A stretch of DNA of 64,000 bases, taken from the NCBI GenBank assembly GCA_934446675.1, contig CAKSEL010000004.1, positions 62,001 through 126,000 of the forward strand, in the 5' to 3' direction. Within the stretch, counting starts at the first letter, position 1, and each line of letters starts with the position of its first letter. Under the pieces are notes generated by a model. The model had not been told where the DNA came from and ran no database searches. It worked only from the letters and a program-made list of their open reading frames with translations. The DNA comes from an uncultured Eubacteriales bacterium (GTDB lineage Bacteria; Bacillota; Clostridia; Oscillospirales; CAG-382). The translations under genes were made by a program, and so were the position numbers. This document shows positions 8,417-16,902 of the stretch, piece by piece.

Positions 8417-9769
8417 TCAAAGTACCGCTTCGCCGAGAAGGTCATAATCCATAACCTCGGTTATTTTTACGTTTACAAATTCACCCGGTGCGATTTTTCT
8501 GTCCTTGGACGAGAAATATACTTTACCGTCTATTTCGGGTGCGTCGAATTCGCTTCTGCCGAAATACACGCCGGCTGCCTTGTCAAAGCCCTCGCAGAGG
8601 ACGGTCAGAACCTTGCCGACCTGCTTTTTATTGAAAGCTTCATGTATTTCAAACTGATTCTGCATAAGCTTATCCATTCGCTTCTGCTTTGTCTTTTCGG
8701 GGACTATGCCCTCTTTTATCTTTGCCGCGGGCGTTCCATCCTGGCAGGAGAACGTAAACACGCCGAGCCTTTCAAATTTAATCTCTTTCAGAAACTCCGC
8801 AAGAAGTGCGAAATCTTCTTTTGTTTCTCCGGGAAATCCGACTATTACCGTGGAACGGATTACTATGCCCGGCACTTCTTTTCGCAGCAGAGCTATCTTT
8901 TCCTTTATGAGCGCGCTGTTTCCGCGTCTGCCCATTGCTTTTAACACCTTATCTGAAATATGCTGTATCGGAAGGTCAATATATTTTACGACCTTAGGCT
9001 CCGACGCTATCGTTCTTACAAGGCTCTCCGTGAGTTCTTCGGGGTAACAGTAGAGTATTCTCACCCACTTTACGCCGTCTATCTTACAGACCTCGTGCAG
9101 CAGCACGTCGAGTTTCGGTTCGCCGTAAAGGTCGTTTCCGTATCTTGTGGTATCCTGGGAAACAAGGATTATTTCCCTTGCTCCGAGAGAAACCATTTCC
9201 TTAGCCTCGGCAACGACGTCCTCAATCTTGCGGCTTCTGAACTTGCCGCGCAGATACGGAATTATACAGTATGTACAGTGATTGTCGCAGCCCTCCGATA
9301 TTTTAATATATACCGAGCTTTCGTCAGTCGTTACAACTCTGTCTCCGCCGAGAGGATGGTTTTCCGGCGCCGTTATGCAGCTGTACTTTGCTTTATCCTT
9401 TTTACCGCCGTTTTCGTAGGCATATTTTACAGCCTCGGTTATTTTTTCTATATCGCCGACGCCCACTATCGCGTCAACCTCCGGCATAAGGTCAAAGATT
9501 TCCTCTTTATACCGCTGCGAAAGACAGCCGGTGACGACTATGCCTTTAAGATTTCTGTTTTCGCGCAGCCATGCGACGTCGAGAATGGTGTCTATCGCCT
9601 CCTGCTTTGCGCTGTCGATAAACGCGCAGGTATTTACAACCACAACGTCTGCGTTTATATCCTCTTCGACTATTTCAATGCCTGCCTTATTAAGCTCCGC
9701 GAGCATAAGCTCCGAATCCACAAGATTTTTTGAACAGCCCAAAGAGACAAACGCGCATTTTATACTCAT
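8417..9769 (-). CDS. rimO: Ribosomal protein S12 methylthiotransferase
   Basis: A radical SAM enzyme that adds a methylthio group to an aspartate of ribosomal protein S12. The order is UPF0004 domain with its cysteines (SLGCSKNLVDSE, NTCAFIDSA, VVTGCLSQR), radical SAM motif CDNHCTYC, and a C-terminal TRAM RNA-binding domain ending near VMDYDLLGE. 450 residues from ATG 9769, preceded by AGAAAGG at about 9 bases. It heads the minus-strand run to pth, and a good promoter lies upstream at 9840-9868. Confidence 0.95.
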   Translation of the reverse strand: MSIKCAFVSLGCSKNLVDSELMLAELNKAGIEIVEEDINADVVVVNTCAFIDSAKQEAIDTILDVAWLRENRNLKGIVVTGCLSQRYKEEIFDLMPEVDAIVGVGDIEKITEAVKYAYENGGKKDKAKYSCITAPENHPLGGDRVVTTDESSVYIKISEGCDNHCTYCIIPYLRGKFRSRKIEDVVAEAKEMVSLGAREIILVSQDTTRYGNDLYGEPKLDVLLHEVCKIDGVKWVRILYCYPEELTESLVRTIASEPKVVKYIDLPIQHISDKVLKAMGRRGNSALIKEKIALLRKEVPGIVIRSTVIVGFPGETKEDFALLAEFLKEIKFERLGVFTFSCQDGTPAAKIKEGIVPEKTKQKRMDKLMQNQFEIHEAFNKKQVGKVLTVLCEGFDKAAGVYFGRSEFDAPEIDGKVYFSSKDRKIAPGEFVNVKITEVMDYDLLGEAVL

Positions 9770-9798
9770 TTCAACATACCTTTCTGAAATTCCGGGTG

Positions 9799-9868
9799 TT
9801 ATCCGCAAAAAACTCTGCGCGGATAAAGGTTTACACAATATATTACCACACTATTTTATTAAAATCAA
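9799..9868 (-). promoter_or_regulatory. rimO operon promoter and leader hairpin
   Basis: On the minus strand, TTGATT (9863-9868), a 17-base spacer and TAATAT (9840-9845) form a sigma-A type promoter. The leader then contains TTATCCGC...GCGGATAA (9799-9826), an 8-bp hairpin with a 12-base loop, before the rimO start. The hairpin is not followed by a U-run, so it is not an obvious terminator. The rest of the gap to the divergent araC promoter shows nothing recognisable. Confidence 0.6.
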
Positions 9869-9910
9869 GTGCACAGCGCTTTTTTGTATGCGCCATAACG
9901 TAAATTTTTA

Positions 9911-9939
9911 TTGAAAATTGCAGCAGCCTATGATAAAAT
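9911..9939 (+). promoter_or_regulatory. Promoter of the AraC-type gene
   Basis: TTGAAA (9911-9916), 17-base spacer, TAAAAT (9934-9939), with an extended -10 (TGA before TAAAAT). Transcription would start near 9946, that is at the first base pairs of the hairpin array described next. Confidence 0.65.
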
Positions 9940-9943
9940 ACTA

Positions 9944-10024
9944 ATGAATTGCCGTTCCGGCATGAATTGAAACTAAGGTTTCATGAAAAGTGCGCGGGGT
10001 GCACATGAATTGCGCTGTGCGCAT
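9944..10024 (+). repeat. Hairpin-array leader element, copy 1
   Basis: Four hairpins in a row separated by an ATGAA-type linker: TGCCG-ttc-CGGCA (9950-9962), TGAAAC-taag-GTTTCA (9968-9983), GTGCGC-ggg-GTGCAC (9990-10004, one G-U pair) and TGCGC-tgt-GCGCA (10011-10023). The linker ATGAATT or ATGAAAAG recurs five times. A second copy lies at 25898-25979 in the leader of agrB. In both places the array starts a few bases after the -10 box and ends before the ribosome binding site. It could be a repetitive palindromic element or a cis-acting RNA. Confidence 0.8.
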
Positions 10025-10047
10025 GAAAAGTGTGAGGTAAAACAATC

Positions 10048-10848
10048 ATGATAAACAAAAACAGCTTTCCCGAGCAAAACAAATTCAGTATCTCTGTCGA
10101 GGACAGCGGATATGCACTTCTCGACAGCACGTGGTACCGGGAAAACGAGTGCAGTCCGTTCTCAAGGCTGTATTTTATAAAGGACGGCAGCGGATATTTA
10201 AAGAAAGACGGCAAAACAATACCGATAAAAGGCGGCTTTGTCTATCTCGTTCCGGCAGAATGTCAGTTTTCATACGGCTGCGAAAGTCTTGAAAAAATTT
10301 ACTTTCACATTTCGGTCTTAACGTCGGAAAAATACGAGCTGCTTGCCGGAATAAAAGAAATATACTGCCTTCCGTTTTCACAGCAAGAGTTTGACCGTCT
10401 TTACGAATGTTACTTTTCAGAGGACTACGCACGTCTGCTTGAGCTTAAAGGCACGCTGTATTCGACGGTCGCAGACTTTCTTTCGCTTACGCATTTCTGC
10501 GGCGTTCCGATAAAACGATACTCCGAAACCGTTGAAAAGGCTATGAAATACATTCAGCACAATCCGCTTATAAGCCTGCGCGCAAAGGACATTTCGGACG
10601 CGTTATTCATCTCCGAAAGCAAACTGAGAAAAGTCTTTAAGGACGAAACAGGCACGGCTGTCGGCACTTATTCCGACACGATAGTATTCAACATGGCAAA
10701 AAGAATGCTCGTCGAAAACAGGCTTTCGGTAAAGGATATAAGCCGCGTTCTCGGATTCTGCGATCAGTTCTATTTTTCGCGCAGCTTTAAGTCGCGTTTC
10801 GGCAAAACTCCGCTGCAATACAGACGCGACAATGTGCGCACCTTATAA
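10048..10848 (+). CDS. AraC-family transcriptional regulator
   Basis: A 266-residue regulator with an N-terminal cupin-like sensor domain (roughly residues 20-110, including FIKDGSGYLKKDGKTIPIKGG) and a C-terminal double helix-turn-helix (residues about 165-262, AKDISDALFISESKLRKVFK and VKDISRVLGFCDQFYFSRSF) ending in the classic GKTPLQYR. Start ATG 10048 follows GTGAGGT. Its ligand is unknown. It has its own promoter and an unusual hairpin-array leader. The gene downstream has a separate promoter, so it gives no clear hint to the target. Confidence 0.88.
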   Translation: MINKNSFPEQNKFSISVEDSGYALLDSTWYRENECSPFSRLYFIKDGSGYLKKDGKTIPIKGGFVYLVPAECQFSYGCESLEKIYFHISVLTSEKYELLAGIKEIYCLPFSQQEFDRLYECYFSEDYARLLELKGTLYSTVADFLSLTHFCGVPIKRYSETVEKAMKYIQHNPLISLRAKDISDALFISESKLRKVFKDETGTAVGTYSDTIVFNMAKRMLVENRLSVKDISRVLGFCDQFYFSRSFKSRFGKTPLQYRRDNVRTL

Positions 10849-10909
10849 TTCGTATTACATTTTTTTGCAGTTTTTCCTGAAATTTTATGTATTAAGTTTC
10901 TCTATCTAC

Positions 10910-10938
10910 TTGAAAAATGTTTTGCGATATGATAAAAT
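10910..10938 (+). promoter_or_regulatory. Promoter of the secreted protein/39-aa peptide pair
   Basis: TTGAAA (10910-10915), 17-base spacer, TAAAAT (10933-10938) with a TGA immediately before it. It lies 34 bases before the TTG start of the next gene and closely resembles the araC promoter. Confidence 0.6.
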
Positions 10939-10971
10939 TAATCATAGCATATTTACAAAGGTGTGATTATT

Positions 10972-11490
10972 TTGAAAAACAAGAAAATACTGACCATAAT
11001 TCTCAGCCTTATGATATCTGCTCTTGTGCTTGTGTTTTCGGTTATTACGGTCGTCGCATATTCGTCCGACGAAGATCCGCTTGTAACGCTCAGCTACTTA
11101 AACGAGGTTGTTATACCAAAGCTTAAAGCAGAGCTCGGCACATCATCACAGAACGGAAATAACGGCTCGGACAGCGTTCAGACAGGCAATTTTTCAAACA
11201 CGGGCGACGCGTCCGGTACATACGAAACGCTTGAGCTTGACATAGGCGATACACTGCTTGCAAAAAGCGCGCTTGAAATAATTGTCCGTCCCGGAAGCAT
11301 CGTAACTGCGGTAAGCCCCTTCAAACAGCAGGGCATTGCCGACATCACCAACGGCAACGAGCTTTACGACGGCGACGAATTCGCAATCAACGCCTACTGC
11401 ATCATTCCGCGCGGAAACGACGGCAGAGGCATAAGAGTTTTCAGTGAAAAAGCATATGTTCTGATAAGAGGTGAATACGAAATTGGCTAA
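10972..11490 (+). CDS. Secreted or membrane-anchored protein of unknown function
   Basis: A 172-residue protein not recognised as a known family. It starts with a lysine-rich head and one hydrophobic segment (residues about 5-32), consistent with a signal peptide or anchor. A Gly/Ser/Asn-rich linker follows (SSQNGNNGSDSVQTGN), then a beta-rich domain of about 95 residues (LELDIGDTLLAKSALEIIVRPG...). TTG 10972 is chosen because AAAGGTG lies 8 bases upstream; a GTG at 10963 overlaps that site. It is translationally coupled to a 39-aa peptide and lies upstream of a SpoIID-like gene, so an envelope or sporulation role is possible but unproven. Confidence 0.7.
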   Translation: MKNKKILTIILSLMISALVLVFSVITVVAYSSDEDPLVTLSYLNEVVIPKLKAELGTSSQNGNNGSDSVQTGNFSNTGDASGTYETLELDIGDTLLAKSALEIIVRPGSIVTAVSPFKQQGIADITNGNELYDGDEFAINAYCIIPRGNDGRGIRVFSEKAYVLIRGEYEIG

Positions 11491-11602
11491 CAAAACTCCT
11501 AAATTTTCAAAAAAAGAAATAGCTGTGAGAGCAATGGCAATAGTTCTCGCCGTTCTCTTTGTTGTAACGGGTCTTATTGCCGTTCTTCCGACATTCTTTT
11601 AA
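11483..11602 (+). CDS. 39-residue membrane peptide, coupled to upstream gene
   Basis: TTG at 11483 lies 8 bases inside the preceding gene, behind AGAGGTG, and opens a 39-codon frame: a basic head (NKTPKFSKKEIAVRAM) followed by a single hydrophobic helix of about 18 residues ending in LPTFF. The overlap and the ribosome binding site inside the upstream gene argue for real, coupled translation. The function is unknown. The frame is short, so confidence is moderate; conservation of the overlap in relatives would settle it. Confidence 0.55.
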   Translation: MANKTPKFSKKEIAVRAMAIVLAVLFVVTGLIAVLPTFF

Positions 11603-11738
11603 TTGATAAAAGACCTGTCACAGCCTCATATGACGCCGGTATATCGCTATCCGGCGCCGCGCAATTAAACCGCATACGACGCATACTTGTTTTATTTTAC
11701 CGGTATGCGTCTTGTCTTTCACGGAAAGGGTGAAATAT

Positions 11739-13187
11739 ATGTCCCGCAAAACAAGATTTACGCTTATTTTCGCGCTGCTCTGCGCTTTATTCATGTTTAA
11801 CGCCTTTGCGGACGGTGTGAGTGCCGAAACAAAGGTAAGAGTCGGAATTTTCTACTCCTCGACGGCTTTCAAAGGTCAGGCTGCCGTAAGCTCCGAAACA
11901 GGCTTTTCGATAGGCATCTATGACGAAAACGGAGATTTTTCAGAAACCGCGCTTGAGAACACAGTCAAAAACGCATACGTATACATAAACGACGGCGCTC
12001 TTGTTTTTGCGTCGGAGGACATGAAAGACGAAGAAAGCAATCCCGACGGCGCAATTTTCCGTGCAGAAGAAGGACAAAAGCTTATTCTCCGTCCGGCTGC
12101 GCTTTCCGATGGTGACGAAAACGGCGAGAATGATGAAGATAACGGAAACGTCGCGGCAGACACCGAAAATTACAGCGCAGATCTGTCGTATATAGGAATT
12201 TCCGGCAAAAAATATCCCGAACTTCTCGAATTTGTAATTGATCCCAACGGCAACATAAAAGTTATAAACGTCGTCGGGCTTGAACAGTACATAAAAGGCG
12301 TTCTGCCGAACGAAGTCTACACGTCATGGGAGCCGGAAGCGCTCAAAGCCGCAGCCGTCGCCACAAGAACATACACATTAAAGAGTATGCGCGGCAAACA
12401 TTCCTCCCTCGGCTTTGACCTATGCCCCACCACCGACTGCCAGGTATATGCCGGCGTTACCAAAACCGCAAAAAGCACCGACACAGCCGTTGACGAAACC
12501 TACGGACAGGTCTTAACATACAACGGTTCTCTTATAGATGCGGTATATCATGCAATAAGCGGAGGCATAACCGAGAGCGCATGGGGCGCATGGGGCGGCG
12601 ACAAAAACGCTCACCCTTATCTTACCGTCGTATCCACTCCGTTTGAAAAATACGGCGAATTAAAGCAGGGACACTGGTCCTATGTCATTCCGGCAAACAC
12701 CTTAAAGAGCATTATCGACGCAAAATATCCGGACAAGCTTACCGGCGACATAAAAAGCATAGATTACAGCACCGACGGCGGCGAGTACATTCACACAATG
12801 GTAATTACCGACACCGACGGCAGGCAGATAAAGCTTACAACCTCAAGTGCCGTGCGTTCGCTGTTCAACAAATACGCGCTCAGCGCAAACTTCACTCTCG
12901 GTCGCACCTTTGCTCCGTCCGACGAAAAGACTGACGACACTGTAACCGTTGTAACCACAAAAGGCAGAGAAACTGCCGACACCGCAGACGGTCTTACTCT
13001 TATCACGGCGGACTCGACGGAAAGCTTTTCCGGACTTTCGGACGTATATTTCCTTAACGGCAAAGGCTACGGTCACGGCGTGGGAATGAGCCAGTTCGGC
13101 GCACAGTATGCGGCGCTTGAAGGCTATACCTACAAGCAGATACTTGAAACCTATTATCCCGGAACGCTCATTGTAAGCAGATATTAA
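11739..13187 (+). CDS. SpoIID/LytB-domain protein
   Basis: 482 residues with a signal peptide (residues 1-29, ending VSAE). An acidic spacer (DGDENGENDEDNGN) lies near residue 140. The SpoIID/LytB domain follows, with VVGLEQYIKGVLPNE, WEPEALKAAAVATRTYTL, the catalytic-type glutamate in GGITESAWG, and the C-terminal GYGHGVGMSQFGA signature. SpoIID is the lytic transglycosylase that thins peptidoglycan during engulfment; members also act in vegetative amidase activation. It is longer than Bacillus SpoIID (about 340 residues), and no spoIIQ/spoIIIA partner is adjacent, so it may be a SpoIID paralogue. Start ATG 11739 follows GGAAAGGGTG. Confidence 0.85.
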   Translation: MSRKTRFTLIFALLCALFMFNAFADGVSAETKVRVGIFYSSTAFKGQAAVSSETGFSIGIYDENGDFSETALENTVKNAYVYINDGALVFASEDMKDEESNPDGAIFRAEEGQKLILRPAALSDGDENGENDEDNGNVAADTENYSADLSYIGISGKKYPELLEFVIDPNGNIKVINVVGLEQYIKGVLPNEVYTSWEPEALKAAAVATRTYTLKSMRGKHSSLGFDLCPTTDCQVYAGVTKTAKSTDTAVDETYGQVLTYNGSLIDAVYHAISGGITESAWGAWGGDKNAHPYLTVVSTPFEKYGELKQGHWSYVIPANTLKSIIDAKYPDKLTGDIKSIDYSTDGGEYIHTMVITDTDGRQIKLTTSSAVRSLFNKYALSANFTLGRTFAPSDEKTDDTVTVVTTKGRETADTADGLTLITADSTESFSGLSDVYFLNGKGYGHGVGMSQFGAQYAALEGYTYKQILETYYPGTLIVSRY

Positions 13188-13217
13188 ACTCAAAATCAAC
13201 CGAAAGGACTGTTATAT

Positions 13218-13889
13218 TTGATAATAAACATACTCTCCGGCGACGTCATGGGACAATATGCCGACAAGCTCGGCTTTTCCGACAAAGTTATTCCGTTCGG
13301 AGAATCAATGATCAGCGGACACCCGACAAGCGACATTTTCAGCAAGGAGTTTATTGCGGAACGCGTCGCAAGTCTGAAAACAACACCAGAAAAATACAGG
13401 AAAAAGATTGTATTTCCGCTTTCAAAGCTGCGTTCGACGGACGAGGTTCACGTCTGGTTCGGCAGAGATATGTACTGCCAGATAAATCTTGTAACGGTTC
13501 TCGCACTGCTTGAAAAAAGCGGCATAAAGTCCGCAGTATTCCACGAGGTTTTCGAGGACGACATGGTTGAAAAGTCAAAGACCAAAATATCAACCGACGG
13601 TTTTACCGACGCATATAACAGTATTCTCGTAAACAGAGAGCCGACCGTGACGGGACTTGACACAGTAAACTCGGCGCTTGAAATGTATTTTGAGTTTATA
13701 AACGCCGAACAAGGTCCGCTCTGCGACTTTATCAGAGAAAACAAAGACGATTCGGTGCTTACGCTGACGCTTAAGATCATACGCTCCTATGCCGAATACG
13801 GGCTTGGCGACGTCGCCTGCAAAGATCTGATACTGCATGTACGCGAAAAGCAGGGCGATAATCAAAATGCCGAAGCAGAGGAAAACTGA
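13218..13889 (+). CDS. DUF1835-like protein
   Basis: A 223-residue cytoplasmic protein. The beginning (INILSGDVMGQYADKLGF...VIPFGESM) and the central VHVWFGRDMYCQINLVTVLALL resemble the DUF1835 family, whose biochemical role is not established. TTG 13218 is used as start, with GAAAGGA upstream. It follows the SpoIID-like gene by 30 bases and ends just before a strong two-way terminator, so the two are probably one transcript. Confidence 0.65.
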   Translation: MIINILSGDVMGQYADKLGFSDKVIPFGESMISGHPTSDIFSKEFIAERVASLKTTPEKYRKKIVFPLSKLRSTDEVHVWFGRDMYCQINLVTVLALLEKSGIKSAVFHEVFEDDMVEKSKTKISTDGFTDAYNSILVNREPTVTGLDTVNSALEMYFEFINAEQGPLCDFIRENKDDSVLTLTLKIIRSYAEYGLGDVACKDLILHVREKQGDNQNAEAEEN

Positions 13890-13917
13890 GTTTCAGCAAA
13901 ACAACAACACAAAAACA

Positions 13918-13980
13918 AAGCCGAGTGCAGGGAGAAACAAATCTCCGTTTTACGCACCCGGCTTATTTTTCGGTTTTATT
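13918..13980. terminator. Bidirectional terminator
   Basis: A long stem AAGCCG-GTGC...GCAC-CGGCTT with an inner GGAGA-aacaaa-TCTCC hairpin, followed by a T-run on the plus strand (TTATTTTT) and by TTTGTTTTTG on the minus strand. It separates the plus-strand DUF1835-like gene from the minus-strand anti-sigma gene. Confidence 0.85.
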
Positions 13981-13985
13981 CAGTT

Positions 13986-14750
13986 TCAGCCGTTAAGCTG
14001 CTTTGCCATACCTAAGAGATCTTCGTGCGACAGTTTTCCGTCACTCTGGAAAAGCTCAAAGCTTATTCCTCCGAGTTCCCACTGAAGATGCTGCATTCTG
14101 CTTATCTTTACTTTGTCGGAACCTACGCCGAACACAAGCTCTCCGCGCTGTGCCGCAGCCTTATCCTCATCGGTATACTCATAGTTTACCGGAACGAATT
14201 TCTGTGTATACGAACAGTATCTGTACTCAACGCCGTCCTCGGAAAATACCGTGCAGCCGGCAGCAGAGCCGTCGCCGTCCTGTTGCAGCGGAGTTTTATG
14301 GTTATCCTGTGAGAGCACGACCACATCTCCGTCTTTTTCGTAATAGAACAGCAGCGACTTATAGTTTTCAGCCGTATTTCCGTCCCCGTCCTCAATGGTA
14401 TTTGTGGCTGTTCTGCCTTCCTTAAAGGTATATACGTTATCAAAGCTTTCGACAAGCTTTGCTTCAAATCCGGCGTCGCTGACACACTGCTCCCTTGTCG
14501 GCAGCGAAGTATAATCGGGGTTTGAGCTTGAGTGTACGCCGATAGACACGGCATTCTTAACTGCGGCAAATACGCCGACTCCGAGAACCGCAACTATTGC
14601 CGCGGCTGCGAGAATTGTTCTTTTTGACATAAAAATCTTCTCCTTTTTTGTACTTGCGGCGCTTTTTGCCGCTGAGATGAGTATTTCTTCCGGAAGATTT
14701 TCCGGAACATTGATTTTAAGAAATGCTTTTTTCAGTTCTTCACCTTTCAT
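13986..14750 (-). CDS. Membrane-anchored anti-sigma factor (putative)
   Basis: 254 residues: a cytoplasmic N-terminal region of about 45 residues (EELKKAFLKINVPENLPEEI), one membrane helix (ILAAAAIVAVLGVGVFAAV, residues about 52-70), and a large extracytoplasmic domain. This is the usual plan of an anti-sigma factor, and the gene starts one base after the stop codon of an ECF sigma factor, with GGAGGG inside the sigma gene end. The outside domain is not a family I recognise with certainty; a DUF4367-like fold is possible. Partner assignment rests on context. Confidence 0.7.
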   Translation of the reverse strand: MKGEELKKAFLKINVPENLPEEILISAAKSAASTKKEKIFMSKRTILAAAAIVAVLGVGVFAAVKNAVSIGVHSSSNPDYTSLPTREQCVSDAGFEAKLVESFDNVYTFKEGRTATNTIEDGDGNTAENYKSLLFYYEKDGDVVVLSQDNHKTPLQQDGDGSAAGCTVFSEDGVEYRYCSYTQKFVPVNYEYTDEDKAAAQRGELVFGVGSDKVKISRMQHLQWELGGISFELFQSDGKLSHEDLLGMAKQLNG

Positions 14751-14751
14751 T

Positions 14752-15240
14752 TTATTGCCCTCCGTATTCAATTTTCAGCTTTTGCCGTCCGTACTGAAGT
14801 CTTTTTCTGACTGCCGTTTCGGAACACGAAAGAATATCTGCTATCTCGGCGGTTTTATATCCCTCGGCATAAAACAGATACAGCACCTTGCGGTATTTTT
14901 CGTCAAGCGACATAACGCTCTCCATTATTCCGTATTCCGGCGTATCATTACCGCAGTATTCACGCAGTTCATCAATATCGGCACAGCGGTTTCTTATGCG
15001 GAATCTGCATATATCCTTTGACTTATTCGCAGCAACCTTCAAAAGCCATGCCTTTTTATGCTCCTCGCCGTTAAAAGAGGGAGAGCAGGTCATATAGCTC
15101 ATAAATGTTTCCGAAAGCGCGTCCTGTGCGTCGGCATTATTGCCGAGTATTGAATAGCACAGTCTGAAAAGTGTATTTGAATACTTATGTACGGTCTGTT
15201 CTATTTCTTCATCAGCCGGCCGGACTGAATTTTTTCTCAT
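14752..15240 (-). CDS. ECF-type RNA polymerase sigma factor
   Basis: 162 residues with sigma region 2 (residues about 20-85: YSNTLFRLCYSILGNNADAQDALSETF...AWLLKVAANKSKD) and region 4 (about 105-160: LDEKYRKVLYLFYAEGYKTAEIADILSCSETAVRKRLQYGRQKLK). ATG 15240 follows AAAGGAG at 7 bases. It forms a two-gene unit with the putative anti-sigma factor, implying control by an envelope signal. Target promoters cannot be read from the window. Confidence 0.9.
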   Translation of the reverse strand: MRKNSVRPADEEIEQTVHKYSNTLFRLCYSILGNNADAQDALSETFMSYMTCSPSFNGEEHKKAWLLKVAANKSKDICRFRIRNRCADIDELREYCGNDTPEYGIMESVMSLDEKYRKVLYLFYAEGYKTAEIADILSCSETAVRKRLQYGRQKLKIEYGGQ

Positions 15241-15296
15241 TGCATCAGCTCCTTTCACTATATACACGTTCCGCAGCTCTGTTTTGTGACACAAAA

Positions 15297-15330
15297 ACAA
15301 AAAAATCCGCAGCATATTTCAGCCGCGGAT
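15297..15330 (-). terminator. Terminator after rny
   Basis: On the minus strand ATCCGC...GCGGAT (15305-15330, 14-base loop) is followed by seven T. It lies 19 bases after the rny stop codon. Confidence 0.8.
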
Positions 15331-15348
15331 AAAATACCTGTCTTTTAT

Positions 15349-16902
15349 TTACTTTGCGTAGTCAACCTTACGGTTTTCTCTGATGATCATAACCTTGATC
15401 TGTCCGGGATATTCAAGCTCGTTTTCTATCTTCTTTGCAATATCGCGCGCAAGGAATACCATTTCGTCGTCCTTTACCTCGTCGGGCTTGACCATGACTC
15501 TTATCTCACGGCCCGCCTGTATTGCAAAGCACTTTTCAACTCCGTTGAATTCGGTTGCTATCTCCTCAAGTCTCTGAAGTCTCTTGATATACGACTCGAG
15601 GTTTTCGCGTCTTGCGCCGGGACGCGCTGCGCTTATCGCGTCGGCTGCCTGTACAAGCATTGCAACGACGGTCTGAGCCTCAACGTCTCCGTGATGCGCC
15701 TCGATAGCATGTATAACGTCCTTATTCTCATGATACTTCTTTGCAAGCTCAACGCCTATCTGAACGTGCGAACCGTCAACGTCATGATCGACAGCCTTGC
15801 CTATATCATGCAGCAGACCTGCGCGCTTTGCAAGCATTGCATCTACTCCGAGTTCGCTTGCAAGCATACCTGCGATATGTGAAACCTCGATAGAATGTAT
15901 AAGCACGTTCTGACCGTAGCTTGTACGGTAACGCAGTCTGCCGAGTATCTTTATAAGTTCGGGATTTATGCCGTGAACGCCTGTTTCAAACGTAGCCTGT
16001 TCACCGCACTGCTTGATATTCTGCTCGACTTCCTTACGGCTCTTTTCAACCATTTCCTCGATACGTGCAGGGTGTATTCTGCCGTCGGAAATGAGCTTTT
16101 CAAGCGAAAGTCTTGCCACTTCGCGCCTTACCGGATCAAAGCTCGAAACGGTTATCGCCTCGGGCGTATCGTCGATTATAAGGTCAACGCCGGTGAGCGT
16201 TTCAATGGTTCTGATATTACGTCCCTCGCGTCCTATAATTCTTCCCTTCATCTCGTCGTTGGGAAGCGCAACCGCGGAAACCGTAGCCTCGCTCACATAG
16301 TCGGACGCACATCTCTGAATGGCAAGAGAAATAAGGTTTCTCGCCTTATTATCCGCCTCTTCCTTGTACTCCTGCTCAATTTCGGCAATCTTCATGGACG
16401 CCTCGTGGCGAACCTCGGATTCGACCTTGTTAAGCAGGTATTCCTTTGCCTGTTCGGACGTAAATCCGGAGATCTGTTCGAGTTTCTTTACCTCGTCGGC
16501 AATTATTCCGTCGAGTTCCTCTTTCTTTGCGTCAAGTTCTTTTTCTTTCTTTGCCAGAGCCTCTTCCTTGCGCTCGCAAGCCTCTGTCTTCTTATCGAGA
16601 GACTCTTCCTTCTGCTGGGCGTGTTTCTCAAGACGCGCTACCTCGTTTCTGCGCTCCTTGATCTCACTTTCCATTTCGTTTTTGTTTTTGAGTATTTCTT
16701 CCTTGGCTTCGATCAAAGCCTCTTTTTTCTTGGTCTCGGCGTCCTTCTCGGCTTCTTCGCGGATCTTCTTTGCCTCGCCGTTTGCATTTTCGATTATGCT
16801 CTGTGCGTCCTTGCCCTTTGACTTATCGCTTACGCCTTTTATGACAAAGCCTATTGCAAAACCGATAACAACGCCTATGACCGCTGCTATTGCAAGATTC
16901 AA
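15349..16902 (-). CDS. rny: Ribonuclease Y
   Basis: The membrane-anchored endoribonuclease that starts mRNA decay in Firmicutes. 517 residues: an N-terminal membrane helix (residues 2-22), a long charged coiled coil (to about residue 190), a KH RNA-binding domain (GREGRNIRTIETLTGVDLIIDDTPE) and an HD hydrolase domain with LLHDIGKAVDHDVDGSH. TTG 16902 is chosen because GAAGGAGG lies 10 bases upstream; the longer frame from 16938 overlaps that site. It has its own perfect-consensus promoter about 300 bases upstream and a terminator downstream. Confidence 0.95.
   Translation of the reverse strand: MNLAIAAVIGVVIGFAIGFVIKGVSDKSKGKDAQSIIENANGEAKKIREEAEKDAETKKKEALIEAKEEILKNKNEMESEIKERRNEVARLEKHAQQKEESLDKKTEACERKEEALAKKEKELDAKKEELDGIIADEVKKLEQISGFTSEQAKEYLLNKVESEVRHEASMKIAEIEQEYKEEADNKARNLISLAIQRCASDYVSEATVSAVALPNDEMKGRIIGREGRNIRTIETLTGVDLIIDDTPEAITVSSFDPVRREVARLSLEKLISDGRIHPARIEEMVEKSRKEVEQNIKQCGEQATFETGVHGINPELIKILGRLRYRTSYGQNVLIHSIEVSHIAGMLASELGVDAMLAKRAGLLHDIGKAVDHDVDGSHVQIGVELAKKYHENKDVIHAIEAHHGDVEAQTVVAMLVQAADAISAARPGARRENLESYIKRLQRLEEIATEFNGVEKCFAIQAGREIRVMVKPDEVKDDEMVFLARDIAKKIENELEYPGQIKVMIIRENRKVDYAK

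Noticed and set aside
9983..10051. A 22-codon upstream frame in the araC leader whose TGA overlaps the araC ATG
   Set aside because: It starts at one of the ATGAA linkers of the hairpin array, has no ribosome binding site and no equivalent in the agrB copy.
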